Source: Bacteroidales bacterium (GTDB lineage: Bacteria > Bacteroidota > Bacteroidia > Bacteroidales > UBA932). Taken from it: DNA of 64,000 nucleotides. The notes beneath the pieces were generated by a model. That model saw only the letters and a program-made list of their open reading frames with translations. It was not told the DNA's origin and did no database searches. Position numbers and translations under genes: made by a program. The stretch spans positions 124,001-188,000 of the forward strand of contig JAFYSH010000014.1 of NCBI GenBank assembly GCA_017546605.1, in the 5' to 3' direction. Each line of letters starts with the position of its first letter. The first letter of the stretch is position 1. Positions 35,626 to 44,397 of this stretch are shown one piece after another.

Positions 35626-36606
35626 ATGAATATGAAAAAATCTACAATCGCTTTGGTATATGGAGGGTATTCCTCCGAAATGGAAATCTCAAAACAGAGT
35701 GGCAAGAATGTGTCGGACCACTTGGATCGGAATCGTTATGAGGTCTATGAAGTTTTGATCGCACCTCAAGGGTGGCATGTGCTGATTCAAGGTCGCGAAC
35801 CGATTGCCATTAACAAATCGGATTTTTCATTCGAGTTGGATGGAACACGGATTCGTTTTGATGCCGCATTCTTGATGATACACGGAATCCCTGGCGAGAA
35901 TGGACAGTTGCAAGCGTATTTTGATATGATTGGCTTGCCCTACACTGGCTGTTCTTCTTTGGTTTCAGCCTTGACTTTCAGCAAATACGCCTGCAAAGCC
36001 TATGTGCGGGATACGGGGGTTGCGTTGGCAAAAGACCGGATGTTGTACCGTGACAGCACCTGGACCGTGGAAGAACTCGTGGACCAATTAGGCTTGCCGA
36101 TGTTTGTAAAACCGAACGATGGGGGAAGCAGTTTTGGAATTACCAAGGTAAAATCGGCGGACCAGCTGGAAGACGCTATTCGGAAAGCCTTCCAAGAAGG
36201 GGACACCGTGTTGCTGGAGTCTCAAATTGTGGGTCGAGAACTGACTGAAGGGGTGTATTTTGATGGACAAAAAGCCGTGGCGTTGCCGATTACGGAAATT
36301 GTTACGGAACGGGAATATTTTGATTATGAAGCCAAGTACTTGGGTTTGAGTAAAGAAATTTGTCCGGCGCCGATTGATGAAGAATTGCGTCGTTTGGTGG
36401 AACAAACTACGTTGAAGATCTTTGCCCATTTGGGAAATCGTGGCTGGATGCGGATTGATTACATATATGATGGAGAGCGTCTTCACTTGTTGGAAATCAA
36501 TCCGACACCGGGTATGACCGAAGCATCTTTGGTACCGGTGCAGTTGAGAACTGCGGGTATTTCTATGGAAACCTTTACCTCCCAATTGTTGGATCAATTG
36601 TTATGA
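35626..36606 (+). CDS. ddl: D-alanine--D-alanine ligase
   Basis: 326 residues (324 if the second ATG at 35632 is used). ATP-grasp fold: YGGYSSEMEISKQSG at the start binds the first D-Ala, MFVKPNDGGSSFGI is the ATP-binding strand, and LEINPTPGMTEASL has the Mg-binding ExN. The inhibitor-loop Ser/Tyr region is present. It makes D-Ala-D-Ala used by MurF (12.5 kb). Starts 3 bp after pbp1A; its TGA overlaps the next ATG (ATGA). Confidence 0.96.
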   Translation: MNMKKSTIALVYGGYSSEMEISKQSGKNVSDHLDRNRYEVYEVLIAPQGWHVLIQGREPIAINKSDFSFELDGTRIRFDAAFLMIHGIPGENGQLQAYFDMIGLPYTGCSSLVSALTFSKYACKAYVRDTGVALAKDRMLYRDSTWTVEELVDQLGLPMFVKPNDGGSSFGITKVKSADQLEDAIRKAFQEGDTVLLESQIVGRELTEGVYFDGQKAVALPITEIVTEREYFDYEAKYLGLSKEICPAPIDEELRRLVEQTTLKIFAHLGNRGWMRIDYIYDGERLHLLEINPTPGMTEASLVPVQLRTAGISMETFTSQLLDQLL

Positions 36607-36971
36607 ACCTGAGAGTTTTAGCATTGCTTTCCTTGAGTTGTCTGCTGATACTGGCAGACTTGTCGGCTCAAGAACGGCAGGGGGTTCCCAAAGATCCGAA
36701 TGTCATCTTGGGAAAGGTCTTTTTGGATGAGAACCGAAACGGCCTTCAGGATGAAGATGAGCCCGGCTTGGCGGGTGTTGAGGTGAATGATGAGTGGACA
36801 ACCGTTTCTACGGATGAAGCAGGGTATTTTAGTTTGCGCCTTCAATCCGACTCCCATTATGTCCGTTATACCCTGCCGAAGGGTTATTCCCTGGTCAATA
36901 CCTTGTGTTTGGATGTGAGTCGTCCCGAGAATCGTCAGCTTCGCCTGGTGATGGTACCTGTAATTCAATAA
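36603..36971 (+). CDS. small secreted protein with SdrD_B-like domain
   Basis: 122 residues. A signal peptide (about 1-22, cut near LSAQ) is followed by one beta-sandwich module. The stretch GKVFLDENRNGLQDEDEPG and the next residues, LAGVEV, form the Ca-binding-like start of SdrD_B/Cna-B-type domains, and GYFSLRL is the next landmark. Nothing catalytic. Its ATG overlaps the ddl stop, and it precedes prmC by 3 bp, so it is produced with the peptidoglycan enzymes; its job in the periplasm or cell surface is unknown. Confidence 0.78.
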   Translation: MNLRVLALLSLSCLLILADLSAQERQGVPKDPNVILGKVFLDENRNGLQDEDEPGLAGVEVNDEWTTVSTDEAGYFSLRLQSDSHYVRYTLPKGYSLVNTLCLDVSRPENRQLRLVMVPVIQ

Positions 36972-36974
36972 GGT

Positions 36975-37880
36975 ATGATGAATGCGACTACCTATGCTGA
37001 TGCGGTTCGCGAAATGACCCGGCAGCTGGAATCTGCTTACACACAACAAGAAGCAAAAACGTTGGCCTTGCGCTTGTTTTCCAGCCGTTTGGGCGTGCCG
37101 GAATATGCTTGTTGGACGGATGCGGACAAGCCAGTATCGGAAGCGATTTGGGCGCAGTGGTGTGGAGATGTATTGCAATTGTTGCGGCACCGGCCTTGGC
37201 AATATGTGGTAGGAGAGGCTTATTTTGATGGACACTCCTTTTTGGTCAATGAAGCCGTATTGATTCCACGACCTGAGACTGAAGAATTGGTTCGTTTAGC
37301 AGCGGATCGAGTGGAGCGACGTTGGGGATCGCGGGTTTCGTGGTTGGATGTGTGTACGGGTTCCGGTTGTATTGCATGGTCTTTGGCTGCCCGTTTTCCG
37401 GAAGCATCTGTTTGTGCCGTTGATTGGTCGCAGGCGGCCTTGTCTTTGGCGGCGCATCAGCCCATTTCTTCGGAAGAATGTCCTGTTCGTTCTCCTTTTT
37501 TTCTGCGTGCTGATGTTTTGCAAGGGGTGCCGGAAGATTTGATGCAGGAAACCAACCTGCCTGCACCGGGCACGTGGACTGCCCTGGTGAGTAATCCTCC
37601 CTATGTTCGGGTTTCTGAGCGCGATCAAATGGCGGCTTCGGTGTTGGACTATGAGCCGGAAATGGCCTTGTTTGTACCCGACGAAGACCCTCTGCTATTT
37701 TACCGCGCCTTGATGGACTGGGCAAAGGTCTTGCTTTGTCCGGGTGGCCAGGTATTTTGGGAGATTAATGAGGCTTTGGGCGAAGATCTTTGTGCGATGC
37801 TGCGTTCGGAGGGCTTCAGGGCTGTGGAACTGCTTGAAGATTTTCGCGGGCGTCCCCGTTTTGTCTTATTTGAAAAGTAA
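36975..37880 (+). CDS. prmC: release factor glutamine methyltransferase
   Basis: 301 residues. N-terminal helical domain, then SAM-binding LDVCTGSGCIAWSLA and the catalytic NPPY (SNPPYVRVSERD), as in PrmC/HemK, which methylates the Gln of the GGQ loop in RF1/RF2. The segment VLIPRPETEELV, just before the SAM motif, is diagnostic. Last gene of the pbp1A operon; the final 15 bp overlap the convergent radA. Confidence 0.94.
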   Translation: MMNATTYADAVREMTRQLESAYTQQEAKTLALRLFSSRLGVPEYACWTDADKPVSEAIWAQWCGDVLQLLRHRPWQYVVGEAYFDGHSFLVNEAVLIPRPETEELVRLAADRVERRWGSRVSWLDVCTGSGCIAWSLAARFPEASVCAVDWSQAALSLAAHQPISSEECPVRSPFFLRADVLQGVPEDLMQETNLPAPGTWTALVSNPPYVRVSERDQMAASVLDYEPEMALFVPDEDPLLFYRALMDWAKVLLCPGGQVFWEINEALGEDLCAMLRSEGFRAVELLEDFRGRPRFVLFEK

Positions 37881-39254
37881 GCGGCAAAGAGCACTAATAT
37901 CAGCCACTTCCACAATGCGGATGCGGTTGAAACGGGAACTTTGCGTCAGTTGATTGAACGAGGAGATGTAGATTTGCTCAAAACCCAGGCGTTCGGCTTC
38001 TGCAATACGTTGTTCAATCTGGCTGACCGGTCGGATTTCTCCACTCAGTCCCACTTCGGCGGCAAAGGCGATCTTTGAGCCAATCGGCAGATCAAAGTTG
38101 GAGGATAGGATGGCGCAAACAACGGATAGGTCACAAGCAGGATCACTGACCTTAAGTCCTCCGGCCACGTTGAGGAATACATCTTTGGCCGAGAGTTTAA
38201 ATCCAGCACGTTTTTCCAAAACGGCCAACAGCATATTCATTCTGCGGGTATCGAAGCCGGTGGCAGAGCGTTGTGGTGTGCCGTAGGCGGCTGTTGAAAC
38301 CAAGGCCTGTAACTCAATGAGGAACGGGCGTGTGCCGTCGATCATTGCACTGACAGCCACCCCGCTCAGGTTCTCTGCATGGCTGGGAATGAGCATTTCG
38401 GAGGGGTTGCTTACTTGTCGGAGTCCGTTGTTGCGCATTTCAAAAATCGCCAATTCTGCTGTCGATCCGAACCGATTTTTGATGGAGCGTAGGATGCGGT
38501 AAGCGTGGCGGGTATCCCCTTCAAATTGGAGAACGACATCCACAATGTGTTCCAATACTTTTGGTCCAGCGAGTGTGCCGTCCTTGGTGATGTGTCCAAT
38601 GAGGACGACGGGAGTGTTGGAGGCCTTGGCATAGCGTAGCAGCATTGCAGCACATTCTCTTACCTGTGACACCGAGCCGGGTGATGAGTCCAGGGCTTCG
38701 GAGTAGATGGTTTGAATGGAGTCGATGATCAGCAGTTGGGGTTGCAACTTTTGGGCTTGTTGCAGGATGTTTTCCAGCAGCGTCTCACCTAGAATCAGGC
38801 AGTTGTCGTGCAGTTGATCGGGGCTCAGACGTTCAGCCCGTAGCTTGATTTGTCGAGGAGATTCTTCTCCAGAAACATAGAGTGTTTTCAGCGAAGGACA
38901 GTGCAATGGGATTTGTAGCGAGAGTGTGGACTTCCCGATACCGGGCTCTCCTCCGATGAGGATCATCGAGCCTTCCACCAAACCGCCCCCTAATATGCGT
39001 TCTACTTCTTCGTTGCCAATTTGAATGCGACTTTGGGCCGTCATATCAATGTCTTTCAACGCCAGTGGTTGGGCTTGTTCGCAGTCTAACAAAGAACGGA
39101 CCCTACCTCCAGCAGATGACGTAGCAGAAGATTTGGGTGCCACCGGTTCTTCCACCAACGTATTCCATTCCCCGCAAGCCGGGCATTTTCCCATCCATTT
39201 TGCACTTTCGTTTCCGCACGATTTGCAGAACCATGCTGTCTTTGCTTTTGCCAT
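37866..39254 (-). CDS. radA: DNA repair protein RadA
   Basis: 462 residues from the ATG at 39254 (MAKAKTAWF, the normal RadA start). N-terminal zinc finger (CKSCG...CPACGEW), RecA-like ATPase with Walker A GGEPGIGKST, the RadA-specific KNRFG motif (SIKNRFGS) and a Lon-like C-terminal domain. It promotes branch migration in recombination. Frames extend nine codons further upstream, but the -7 TACATTTG at 39262-39269 lies there. Only 7 nt separate that element from the ATG. Confidence 0.95.
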   Translation of the reverse strand: MAKAKTAWFCKSCGNESAKWMGKCPACGEWNTLVEEPVAPKSSATSSAGGRVRSLLDCEQAQPLALKDIDMTAQSRIQIGNEEVERILGGGLVEGSMILIGGEPGIGKSTLSLQIPLHCPSLKTLYVSGEESPRQIKLRAERLSPDQLHDNCLILGETLLENILQQAQKLQPQLLIIDSIQTIYSEALDSSPGSVSQVRECAAMLLRYAKASNTPVVLIGHITKDGTLAGPKVLEHIVDVVLQFEGDTRHAYRILRSIKNRFGSTAELAIFEMRNNGLRQVSNPSEMLIPSHAENLSGVAVSAMIDGTRPFLIELQALVSTAAYGTPQRSATGFDTRRMNMLLAVLEKRAGFKLSAKDVFLNVAGGLKVSDPACDLSVVCAILSSNFDLPIGSKIAFAAEVGLSGEIRPVSQIEQRIAEAERLGFEQIYISSFNQLTQSSRFNRIRIVEVADISALCRLLFK

Positions 39255-39278
39255 AGTGTTACAAATGTAGTACATTTG
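39247..39278 (+). promoter_or_regulatory. promoter of the serine hydrolase gene, overlapping a radA -7
   Basis: TTTG (39247-39250), 20 bp, TACATTTG (39271-39278). The sequence 39262-39278, CAAATGTAGTACATTTG, is a perfect palindrome giving back-to-back -7 elements; the left half serves radA on the minus strand. Confidence 0.7.
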
Positions 39279-39304
39279 CATTGGAACTCATAATTTTCTG
39301 AAAA

Positions 39305-40843
39305 ATGAAACGGATTTGCCGGATCGCCTTGTTGGGCTTTGTTTTTAGTTGGATCTTTGTGCAGCCGATCTCGGCGCAGTCATCATCGCAACCGGATTGG
39401 GATGTGGCGGATTTGATGCATTACATTGAGGATGTGCGGCAGACTTGGCGGATCCCGGGCTTGTCGGTCGCTGTGGTTGCGGGCGATACGACGATGTTTG
39501 CTGCAGGTTTTGGTTCTTTGCGGAATGATACCTATCAGCCGACACAGGCTCAGACCCTCTATCACATTGGCTCGGTTACCAAGTCATTTACCGCAGCTAT
39601 TGTGGCATCCATGGTGGATGAGGGGCTTTTGAAATGGGAGGATCGGTTGATTGATCTGCTGCCGGAATTTGTTTGGCCGGATCCTTGGGTACGCGAGCGG
39701 ATGTTGGTGCAGGACCTTTGTTTGCATAGCACCGGTTTGCGAGGACAGGCCGGAACCTACCTACCCAATTTGGGTTATGATCGGGATGCAATTTGTCAGA
39801 TGATTGGCCGGATGGATCTCTCTTATACCTACCATCAGAATTTTGAATACAACAATGTAACCTTCTTGGTGATCAGTCAATTGATTGAGAAATTGACGGG
39901 CCTTTCCTGGGAAGAGAATCTCCAGAAGCGTATTTTGGATCCGTTGGGGATGAAACGTACGACCACCGGAGCTGCAGGGTATCTGAGCCAGCAGCATCGG
40001 GCTTCTTTGCAACACGAGTTTCTGTTTGATGCGAAAGACACCATCCGAACTCGAATTCTGGAAGGAGATGATCGTGCTTTGAACTGGCTCACGGTGGTGG
40101 GGCCTGCCGGAGGTATTTGTTCGGATGTGGAGGAGATGACCCAATGGCTGCGTCTGCACCTGAACGGAGGAGAAGTAGACGGTGTTCGGGTCTTGTCTCA
40201 GGAGAGTGTGCAAGCTTTGCATCGGGGTCGTACGGTGGTTTCACAAGATGGTACCTACATCCGTTTATACGGGCTGTGTTGGTACGTTGAGCAGAACAAC
40301 GGATACCGAGTCATCTTTCACACAGGAACGACTTGGGGACATACTGCGATTTGTGCGTTTGTACCCGAAATGGGCTTGGGACTGATGGTCCTTTGCAATT
40401 CCGAAGTCAGCGAAGGAGCGCGTTATTCGATCATGCGCCGTATCATCGATGCATATCGGGGTGCCCCGGAAAAAGACTGGAATCGGGAGTACTACGATGC
40501 TTGGGTAAATCGTCAATTTGCGGCTCATCGGCGTGCTGAAAAGGCTCCAGAAAAAGAACCATATGAACGCTATTCCAACGACTGCCTCGTGGGTGAATAT
40601 GTGAAAGATGATCTGTTTGGCGGAGCTTGGATTTACGAGGATCAGGGCCGTTTGTGGATAGCAATTGGTAAAAAATCCTGGTATCGACCTTTGGATTTTG
40701 AAGCCGAATTCGGGTATTATTTCTGGTCGGATGGACACCGTTTTCCGGTACATTTTGAGTTGGGAGATGATGGAAAAGCAAAAAACCTCAACGTGGAATT
40801 CAATTATCGCGATGAGGGCTTTGGAGGATGGACTCGAAAATAA
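39305..40843 (+). CDS. secreted serine hydrolase, class C beta-lactamase fold
   Basis: 512 residues with a signal peptide (cut near ISAQ, residue 25). Catalytic S90-V-T-K93, Y180-N-N182 and HTGTTWGH (in place of KTG) define the beta-lactamase/DD-peptidase-like fold (PF00144). A C-terminal beta domain (after about residue 390) with ESP-like strands resembles DUF3471. It could be a peptidoglycan D,D-carboxypeptidase, an esterase or a D-amino-acid peptidase; the fold alone does not decide and I would not call it a resistance enzyme. 9 bp from the convergent lipoprotein gene. Confidence 0.88.
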   Translation: MKRICRIALLGFVFSWIFVQPISAQSSSQPDWDVADLMHYIEDVRQTWRIPGLSVAVVAGDTTMFAAGFGSLRNDTYQPTQAQTLYHIGSVTKSFTAAIVASMVDEGLLKWEDRLIDLLPEFVWPDPWVRERMLVQDLCLHSTGLRGQAGTYLPNLGYDRDAICQMIGRMDLSYTYHQNFEYNNVTFLVISQLIEKLTGLSWEENLQKRILDPLGMKRTTTGAAGYLSQQHRASLQHEFLFDAKDTIRTRILEGDDRALNWLTVVGPAGGICSDVEEMTQWLRLHLNGGEVDGVRVLSQESVQALHRGRTVVSQDGTYIRLYGLCWYVEQNNGYRVIFHTGTTWGHTAICAFVPEMGLGLMVLCNSEVSEGARYSIMRRIIDAYRGAPEKDWNREYYDAWVNRQFAAHRRAEKAPEKEPYERYSNDCLVGEYVKDDLFGGAWIYEDQGRLWIAIGKKSWYRPLDFEAEFGYYFWSDGHRFPVHFELGDDGKAKNLNVEFNYRDEGFGGWTRK

Positions 40844-40852
40844 ATCCTTCCG

Positions 40853-41950
40853 TTAAGCAATCAGTCCTGTCCACGGGCGAGTGCCCGGGGTCCAGGGAAT
40901 CAAATTGATCTCTCCCCGAAAGTGGGCATCTTCGTGTTTGAAGATGGATCGAAGTTCTATTACCACGAATAGTGCCATTCCAAGTTCCTCTTTGATGCTT
41001 TCAAAATCAGCAGTATTCAGGCCCATGAGGGTGATCATGGTGAGGAGTTGTTCGTCCGTCAGGTTATTCAGAAAGTTGGCGATGTGGTCAAAATAGTTCA
41101 ATAACAGCTCCTTATCCAGGTAGATACACAGTTGTTCTCCGGTCAAGTTGTAGTTCAACGCCAATTGATGGAATGGCGGTTCAGGCGGGACCGGTTGTGC
41201 AGATTTTACAGCCAATTGGAGCAACTCGTACAGAATGGATTTTCGGGCATAGATATACAGCTGGCCATTGGTGTAGTATTGGGCTATTCCTTGGATATCG
41301 CTGCTTTGAACACCCGATTCTTCGATCAGTTCTGGAGCCAAACTCAAGTTGAGGTAGCCGGATTCAGAGAACTCAACGGCGCCCACAATCATTCCGGAAT
41401 AGGCAAGTAGGGTATTGAGTTCGTTGGTGGGTAACGGCTCTCCAAAAAAGTTGGCATCATCTGGAATCTGGACTTCAATCCGGATATCAGGCACATTGAC
41501 AGATAAGTCCATAAAGGCTCCGTCCTGTTCTGCCAACATCCATTTGCCAGTGACATCATAATCCGCTACGTATTCAATCCTAAGGTCCAATCGATTGTTC
41601 TTGACGATGCCGTGCAACTCAATTTTATATTGGGCGAACTTGTGTTTCCCATCGAAGGTGTAATTGGTGCCTTGGGTGTTGCTTGTTTTGCAAACCAAGC
41701 TGACGGACGGATCGTCTTGTAGAATGCTTTGGAGTGAGACAAGTACTAAGTATTCGCCCATCTGAGCGATTTCCACCTTGCATCTTTCCAGGTCCACAGC
41801 CTCCCATTGTACGGAGTTGATTCGGATTTGGAGTCGGTCTCCGGAAAATTCCTGGAGTTTGTCATTGTGGAACAGATCCTCCAAGCCGCAGGAAGAAAGT
41901 CCTATTATACATATGATTGCTAGTAAACTGTGCAATAATTTCGATTTCAT
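40853..41950 (-). CDS. uncharacterised lipoprotein
   Basis: 365 residues from the ATG at 41950 (14 codons inside the longest frame, chosen for its signal peptide MKSKLLHSLL and lipobox LSSC, Cys21). It recalls Bacteroidales lipoproteins of the DUF4925 type (GDRLQIRINSV, then YKIELHGIVKNNRLDLRIEYV), but I cannot confirm that. The middle is beta-rich; the C-terminal third (about 270-340) is helical. It follows malQ by 29 bp and may be the last gene of that operon. Confidence 0.72.
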   Translation of the reverse strand: MKSKLLHSLLAIICIIGLSSCGLEDLFHNDKLQEFSGDRLQIRINSVQWEAVDLERCKVEIAQMGEYLVLVSLQSILQDDPSVSLVCKTSNTQGTNYTFDGKHKFAQYKIELHGIVKNNRLDLRIEYVADYDVTGKWMLAEQDGAFMDLSVNVPDIRIEVQIPDDANFFGEPLPTNELNTLLAYSGMIVGAVEFSESGYLNLSLAPELIEESGVQSSDIQGIAQYYTNGQLYIYARKSILYELLQLAVKSAQPVPPEPPFHQLALNYNLTGEQLCIYLDKELLLNYFDHIANFLNNLTDEQLLTMITLMGLNTADFESIKEELGMALFVVIELRSIFKHEDAHFRGEINLIPWTPGTRPWTGLIA

Positions 41951-41979
41951 CTTACCAACTTGATTAAAGTTTTTGCTTC

Positions 41980-44397
41980 TTATAAGATGCAATTTTTGGT
42001 CAATCGTTTCAACGTGTTGTTGAATTTTTCATTCGCCAGTAACTTTTCCAAGCTGCAGTGCATCCGGTAATTCCAGATATGATGGGGGTTGTCAGGACGA
42101 TTGATGCGTTCCTGATCAGGATGGGAGTGACGCAAGTGCGTATCGATGGATACCCAGTCTTGCCAAGGAAGGATGATCCACATGGCCGGGCTATCGAGGT
42201 GTTCTTGGAGAATGGATCGGCAGGTAGTCGCAGGGCAATCCTTGGCGCGCGGATGGGTTTCCTTCCACCAACCACGCAAGGTGCTTGTATCGTGTGTGCC
42301 GGTTGTACAGACACAGCGGTACGGGTAATGGCGTGGATTGGCCAGGCTTAGACCGGGTTGCTTGGGCATACGTTGTACCTCAAGAGTGGCAATGCGCAAT
42401 CGCTGCAAGACATCCGGAACGCAGGTAGGGATCATGCCCAGATCTTCGGCACAGGCTTGCAGGTCTGTTGCAGCGATGAGTTCTGGAAGTTTTTCCAGGG
42501 CTGAGGCTTCCCAACAAGCATCGTTCCGACGGTAGAAAAAGTCGTCGTAAAGTTGGTGGTAGATCCGCTGTTGCTCCGAGGGTAGCGTTTGGTAGCAACT
42601 GGTTTTAAGCGCATGGATGAATGGGTGCACAAGGGCTGGATTCCACGGATCTTGAATCCACAAGTCGGCACATTGAAGGGTTGAGGAATCAAGGCCGGCC
42701 TGTTGCAATTCCTCAGGCGAATAGGGTAGGGCGGGATAAAAGTGTCCCCGCAACCCTTGTGTTTCAGGACGAGGGATTTCCCAGATCCGGAAGAAACCCA
42801 AAATGTGATCGATCCGGTACAAGTCGAAGTGGTCTGCCATCCGCGTAAAGCGACGTTTCCACCATTGATAGTGGTCGTTGGCCATGGCTTGCCAGTTGTA
42901 GGTGGGAAAACCCCAGTTTTGTCCATTTTCGGCAAAGGCATCCGGAGGGGCCCCTGCTTGCATTTGCCGATGGAAGAATGCGGGAGTTGTCCATGCTTCC
43001 ACGCTGTTGGGGGTAATTCCAATCGGAATGTCTCCTTTGATCACCACCTTGTGCTGATGGGCAAAGGTGACGGCTTCTGAAAGCTGTTGATCCAGCCAGA
43101 ATTGAACCAGGATGTGTAGTTGCATGGCTTTGGCGAACGATGGATGTCGCTTCATCAGCCGTTGGGGGAGATCCGAGCTGTAGGTAGCATCGTCACCCCA
43201 TTCCTGGAAATTGGCGGTTTGGAAGTGGTCGCGTAGGGTACAGAAGGCTGCGTAGGGTAGTAACCAGTCTTGGTGTTGTTGTACAAACTCTTGATAGGCT
43301 GCGCTTTCTCGTACTGAGTCCCCCAAGCGTTCGGACAGAGATCGCCAGCAATTCCATTTCAGTTGAAGTACGGCTGCATAATCCACTTGTTCCAATTGGT
43401 TCAGCCGTTTTTTCTCATCTTCCCAGGTGGAATCTTGCGCAATGGCATCCGGATTTCCATAAATGGGGTGCAAGGCCATGACGCTAATGCCGCTGTATGG
43501 GTAGGAATCCCGATCGCTCCACGTGGCCGTTGTATCGTTGATGGGAAGCAGTTGAATGGCGTGTTGTCCCGTTTTTGCCGCCCAGCAGACGAGTTGTTTG
43601 AGGTCGGTGAAGTCTCCGATACCACAACCGTCTTCTCGTCGCAAGGAGAATACCGGTATTGCGGTACCCGTCAGCCGCGGTCGGGGGAAGGGTAGGTTGG
43701 TGGCTGCATGATCCACCAATAGAATTTGATGGTCCGCAAGAACCGGTAGTGTACATTGCCGGTTTTCTCCAGATTCCCAGTGAATGATATTTCCTTGTTT
43801 GAGGATGAATTTGTAGGTCAAGTGGAGCGGTGTAGTCCAGTCAGCCGGTAGTTGGACTTGCCAGCGGCAACCGCCAACCGGTAGCAGCGGGAGTGCTCGG
43901 CTCGGGTCCCAACTCCCCAACCGGGGGTCTTCTCCCACCACGTACGGCTGTCCTTGTTCCGGAGAGCAATTGGGGAGGGTAGCTTGTAGTAGCACGACGC
44001 GGGACTTGGGAGTGGGTGGCATCAGATCATATGCGGCCTGTGGGTAGAGGACGCGGGTGAAGGGACGGGTCAAAAAGACCGCCTCTTCGGTGTTGCCCTG
44101 CCATTGGTCCAGCAAGGTGATGGATGCCGCATCTTGCGGAATGAACAAGCGGCGTTGGGGACCAACTTCTCGAAATAGGGTGCGGTTTCCGCTGCGGATC
44201 TGGTAGGCGTAGGAGATCTCTTTTTGGGAAGCCTCCATGTCTGGCAGATCGATGGTCAGGTGCCAATAACCCCGGTTGTCGGCCTTCAACGGGAGGGCGT
44301 TTGCCGGGTTTGAATGGCCGAGGAAGGGAATGGATCCTAACAAATACAGAACTTGACCGGGATCGGCTTGATAATGAATGGAGAAATTGAGTATCAT
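41980..44397 (-). CDS. malQ: 4-alpha-glucanotransferase with two CBM20 domains (DPE2-like)
   Basis: 805 residues from the ATG at 44397, which overlaps the upstream stop as ATGA; a frame 65 codons longer would run far into the upstream gene and lacks any homology there. Two starch-binding CBM20 domains (about residues 1-85 and 130-220) precede a GH77 catalytic domain: nucleophile Asp in YRIDHILGFFR and acid/base Glu in AEDLGMIP. The layout is that of plant DPE2 and Bacteroidota MalQ, which move glucose units between maltose/maltodextrin and glycans in the cytoplasm. No glycogen or SusCD genes nearby. Confidence 0.93.
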   Translation of the reverse strand: MILNFSIHYQADPGQVLYLLGSIPFLGHSNPANALPLKADNRGYWHLTIDLPDMEASQKEISYAYQIRSGNRTLFREVGPQRRLFIPQDAASITLLDQWQGNTEEAVFLTRPFTRVLYPQAAYDLMPPTPKSRVVLLQATLPNCSPEQGQPYVVGEDPRLGSWDPSRALPLLPVGGCRWQVQLPADWTTPLHLTYKFILKQGNIIHWESGENRQCTLPVLADHQILLVDHAATNLPFPRPRLTGTAIPVFSLRREDGCGIGDFTDLKQLVCWAAKTGQHAIQLLPINDTTATWSDRDSYPYSGISVMALHPIYGNPDAIAQDSTWEDEKKRLNQLEQVDYAAVLQLKWNCWRSLSERLGDSVRESAAYQEFVQQHQDWLLPYAAFCTLRDHFQTANFQEWGDDATYSSDLPQRLMKRHPSFAKAMQLHILVQFWLDQQLSEAVTFAHQHKVVIKGDIPIGITPNSVEAWTTPAFFHRQMQAGAPPDAFAENGQNWGFPTYNWQAMANDHYQWWKRRFTRMADHFDLYRIDHILGFFRIWEIPRPETQGLRGHFYPALPYSPEELQQAGLDSSTLQCADLWIQDPWNPALVHPFIHALKTSCYQTLPSEQQRIYHQLYDDFFYRRNDACWEASALEKLPELIAATDLQACAEDLGMIPTCVPDVLQRLRIATLEVQRMPKQPGLSLANPRHYPYRCVCTTGTHDTSTLRGWWKETHPRAKDCPATTCRSILQEHLDSPAMWIILPWQDWVSIDTHLRHSHPDQERINRPDNPHHIWNYRMHCSLEKLLANEKFNNTLKRLTKNCIL

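Noticed and set aside
39262-39278. The palindrome as a repressor operator
   Set aside because: Both halves are perfect -7 elements, which explains the symmetry; no regulator gene is adjacent. Kept only as an alternative.
39305-40843. Serine hydrolase as an antibiotic-resistance beta-lactamase
   Set aside because: The fold is shared with many peptidases and esterases; the KTG position reads HTG and the extra C-terminal domain fits non-lactamase members.
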